In this document: positions 6,638 to 8,238 of the stretch, in pieces
How the letters are laid out: the number at the start of each line of letters is the position of its first letter
Position numbering within the stretch: the first letter of the stretch is position 1
Assembly: GCA_016781115.1 (NCBI GenBank)
Contig: JADDQX010000045.1
Coordinates: forward strand, 1-8,238
Source: Actinomycetota bacterium
GTDB taxonomy: Bacteria; Actinomycetota; CADDZG01; WHSQ01
Direction: 5' to 3'
Length of the DNA stretch: 8,238 nucleotides
Position numbers and translations under genes: made by a program
The notes under the pieces: model-generated
The model's input: the letters and a program-made list of their open reading frames with translations, nothing else
The model's database searches: none
What the model was told of the DNA's origin: nothing

Positions 6638-7476
6638 GCGCCTGCTCCGATCTCCTCGAGCGCCCTCGTTTCCTCGTCGGGCGGGATCGGTTTCCCGTGC
6701 CACCCGCCTTGCTTCGCTTCCAAGAGAGCCACACCCTTCCCCTTGATCGTTCGCGCGATGATCGCCTGAGGTTGGCCCCCGACCGACCGCGCCCAGGAGA
6801 AGGCCTCGTCGACCTCGTCCAGCGAGTGGCCGTCGATCACCCGCGTGGCGAACCCGAAGGCGTGCAACTTCTCGTCGAGAGGATCCAGCGGCTGGATGCG
6901 ATCGACGGCGTCCGTCTGCTGGTAACCGTTGCGGTCGATGATGAGCGTGAGGTTGTCGAGGCCGTGATTGCCGGCGTACATCGCCGCCTCCCAGATCTGA
7001 CCCTCCTCACTCTCGCCGTCTCCCACCAGCACGTAGACCCGCGCGTCAAGCCCGTCCAGACGGAGCGCCAGGGCATGGCCGATGCCTATCGAGAGGCCCT
7101 GGCCCAACGATCCCGTGGATGCCTCGACGCCGGGGAGCCTGCACATGTTCGGGTGTCCCTCCAACGGAGAGCCGAGCTTGCGGAGGTCCTTCAGTTGCTC
7201 GGTCGGGAAGTAACCGGCCTCGGCCAGGACGGCATATAGCCCCGGCGCCGCGTGGCCCTTCGACAGGATGAAGCGGTCGCGGTCGGGATCATCGGGTCGA
7301 GCGGGGTCGTAACGCAGATGGCCGCCGAAGTAGAGGACGGTGGCGAGCTCGACGAGGGACAACGAGCTGGAGGGATGACCGGAGCCGGCCGCGGTGGTCG
7401 CGCTGACGATGTGGCTGCGGATGCGGCGCGCCCGCCGCGCGAGGGCCTCTTTGTCTTCCTGGTGCGTGTCGGGCAT
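6634..7476 (-). CDS. tkt: Transketolase, N-terminal subunit (thiamine pyrophosphate-binding domain)
   Basis: The first half of the split transketolase, 280 residues; it supplies the diphosphate/Mg-binding domain to the heteromer formed with the C-terminal subunit. Motifs: GSGHPSSSLS (31-40, His34), SKGHAAPGLY (72-81), STGSLGQGLS (120-129) and the thiamine diphosphate motif GDGESEEGQIWEAA (152-165), closed by Asn183 of the DRNG segment. TTAAGSGHP and SKGHAAP resemble short, metazoan-like transketolases. The start is ATG 7476 because AGGGAGG (7487-7481 on the minus strand) lies 4 nt upstream; an ATG at 7521 would add 15 residues with no family similarity. The stop overlaps the start of the C-half gene, so the two are translationally coupled, as expected for subunits needed in equal amounts. 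hisS diverges 88 bp upstream. Confidence 0.94.
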   Translation of the reverse strand: MPDTHQEDKEALARRARRIRSHIVSATTAAGSGHPSSSLSLVELATVLYFGGHLRYDPARPDDPDRDRFILSKGHAAPGLYAVLAEAGYFPTEQLKDLRKLGSPLEGHPNMCRLPGVEASTGSLGQGLSIGIGHALALRLDGLDARVYVLVGDGESEEGQIWEAAMYAGNHGLDNLTLIIDRNGYQQTDAVDRIQPLDPLDEKLHAFGFATRVIDGHSLDEVDEAFSWARSVGGQPQAIIARTIKGKGVALLEAKQGGWHGKPIPPDEETRALEEIGAGA

Positions 7477-7480
7477 CGAG

Positions 7481-7487
7481 CCTCCCT
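7481..7487 (-). promoter_or_regulatory. Strong ribosome binding site that fixes the transketolase N-half start
   Basis: On the minus strand AGGGAGG is followed by CTCG and then ATG at 7476. It supports this start over the in-frame ATG at 7521. It also shows that this gene, unlike hisS and relA, has a leader with a Shine-Dalgarno. No convincing minus-strand -10 or -35 pair was seen in 7488-7564. Confidence 0.75.
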
Positions 7488-7545
7488 GGCAGCGAGGATC
7501 CGGATCGCTCAATCCAACCACAGCCCCTTGTGGCTCGGCGGGGAC

Positions 7546-7564
7546 CGGCTCTTAGGATGAGCCG
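7546..7564 (+). promoter_or_regulatory. Leaderless hisS promoter -10 box inside an inverted repeat
   Basis: TAGGAT (7553-7558) ends 6 nt before the hisS ATG at 7565, with no Shine-Dalgarno between them, as for a leaderless transcript. TTGTGG at 7528-7533 could be a -35 box with a long 19-bp spacer. The -10 box is framed by a perfect 6-bp inverted repeat, CGGCTC (7546-7551) and GAGCCG (7559-7564), which might be an operator. The 14-mer 7548-7561 differs by one base from 977-990 before relA. The region is shared with the divergent transketolase genes. Confidence 0.55.
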
Positions 7565-8238
7565 ATGGCCGAGGACATCCGCGCTCTCAGCGCGCCCAAG
7601 GGAACGCGCGACCTCCTGCCCCCGGAATCATGGGAGTGGCAGGCCGTGGTCCGGCTCGCGATGGACACGTTCGCGACGGCCGGATACGCCCCGATCGAGA
7701 CGCCGATCTTCGAGCACACCGAGGTCTTCGAACGCGGCGTGGGCGAGACGAGCGAGGTCGTGGGCAAGCAGATGTACACGTTCCTGGACCGCGGCGGTCG
7801 CTCTCTGACGCTACGTCCCGAGGGAACGGCTCCCGTGATGCGGGCGGTGTTGGAGCACAACCTGCATCGCGGCCCTCTCCCGATCAAGCTGTCCTACGTC
7901 GGACCCATGTTCCGACAGGAGCGGCCTCAGAAGGGTCGCTACCGGCAGTTCTTCCAGGTCGGCATCGAGGCGATCGGCTCCGACGACCCGCGGGTGGACG
8001 CGGAGGTCATCGAGCTCGGCACCCGGTTCTACCGGGGGGCGGGGGTCGAGACGAAGCTCGTGTTGAACTCGATCGGGCACCTGGACCCTTCCTGCCGTCA
8101 GGGCTACGTGAAGCTGCTGGTGGAGTACCTGCAGGCGCACGAGTCGGCGCTGGCGCCGGAAGACAGAGAGCGGATCTCGACGAACCCACTGCGCACCTTC
8201 GACTCCAAGGAGGACAAGACCAAGGCGGTCATGTCCGA
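7565..8238 (+). CDS. hisS: Histidyl-tRNA synthetase (3' end outside the window)
   Basis: A class II aminoacyl-tRNA synthetase that charges tRNA-His with histidine. The window covers 224 codons plus two bases; the frame is still open at the edge, roughly half of a typical protein of about 420 residues. Visible are the N-terminal APKGTRDLLP (10-19), motif 1 around YAPIETPIFE (41-50), the RPEGT ATP/histidine-site motif (84-88) and motif 2, FRQERPQKGRYRQFFQ (116-131), followed by VGIEAIGSDD. All are intact. ATG 7565 aligns with the family start and follows a leaderless-type promoter. In mycobacteria hisS lies a few genes from relA, which matches the arrangement here. The later HisRS-specific motifs and the anticodon-binding domain lie beyond the window. 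Confidence 0.96.
   Translation, partial: MAEDIRALSAPKGTRDLLPPESWEWQAVVRLAMDTFATAGYAPIETPIFEHTEVFERGVGETSEVVGKQMYTFLDRGGRSLTLRPEGTAPVMRAVLEHNLHRGPLPIKLSYVGPMFRQERPQKGRYRQFFQVGIEAIGSDDPRVDAEVIELGTRFYRGAGVETKLVLNSIGHLDPSCRQGYVKLLVEYLQAHESALAPEDRERISTNPLRTFDSKEDKTKAVMS

Noticed and set aside
4683..6734. 683-codon open frame on the minus strand
   Set aside because: It covers the ends of the PBP, dtd and the transketolase C-half in other frames. Its product is rich in Arg, Gly and Ala without any recognisable motif, as expected for a shadow in GC-rich DNA.

Overview
The window is high-GC bacterial DNA, dense with genes, and most likely from an actinobacterium (Actinomycetota), possibly an uncultured lineage. 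This rests on the Rel synthetase signature (RFKDYIAMPKFNMYQSLHT), the order [secF-like tail]-apt-relA with hisS nearby, which is known from mycobacteria and relatives, the strongly GC-ending codons, and the -10-like TANNNT boxes only 5-6 nt from start codons, as expected for leaderless transcripts. No phage, plasmid, IS, CRISPR, tRNA or rRNA sequence was seen.

Layout, left to right. Positions 1-75 hold the lysine/arginine-rich C-terminal end of an upstream protein, probably SecF. At 88-621 is apt (adenine phosphoribosyltransferase). The 371-bp gap 622-992 is not empty: it holds a weak hairpin, a promoter-like box and a small gene resembling the DUF7662 family, whose reading frame is broken by an apparent one-base deletion near the N-terminus. 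At 993-3278 is a full-length bifunctional Rel (ppGpp synthetase/hydrolase). At 3289-5067 is a lipoprotein class B penicillin-binding protein with a TTG start. It overlaps dtd (5064-5513, D-aminoacyl-tRNA deacylase) by an ATGA. Positions 5514-5677 are noncoding and unusually rich in inverted repeats. On the minus strand, a split transketolase is encoded as two ATGA-coupled genes, the N-terminal half at 7476-6634 and the C-terminal half at 6637-5678. An 88-bp divergent region separates it from hisS (7565 to beyond the window end), which is truncated by the window.

The plus-strand genes join purine salvage (apt), the stringent response (rel), cell-wall cross-linking (PBP) and translation quality control (dtd). 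hisS supplies histidyl-tRNA, whose uncharged form is among the signals sensed by Rel. The rel and hisS start regions share 13 of 14 bases immediately before the start codon, which hints at a common promoter class or co-regulation. The transketolase pair provides the non-oxidative pentose phosphate step and sits in reverse orientation inside this otherwise familiar gene cluster.

The main candidates for something undescribed are the structured element at about 5520-5677 (a 15-bp inverted repeat, several nested hairpins and a crossing 11-bp inverted repeat) and the shared start-proximal motif of rel and hisS. The broken DUF7662-like gene could be a real decay event or an assembly or sequencing error.
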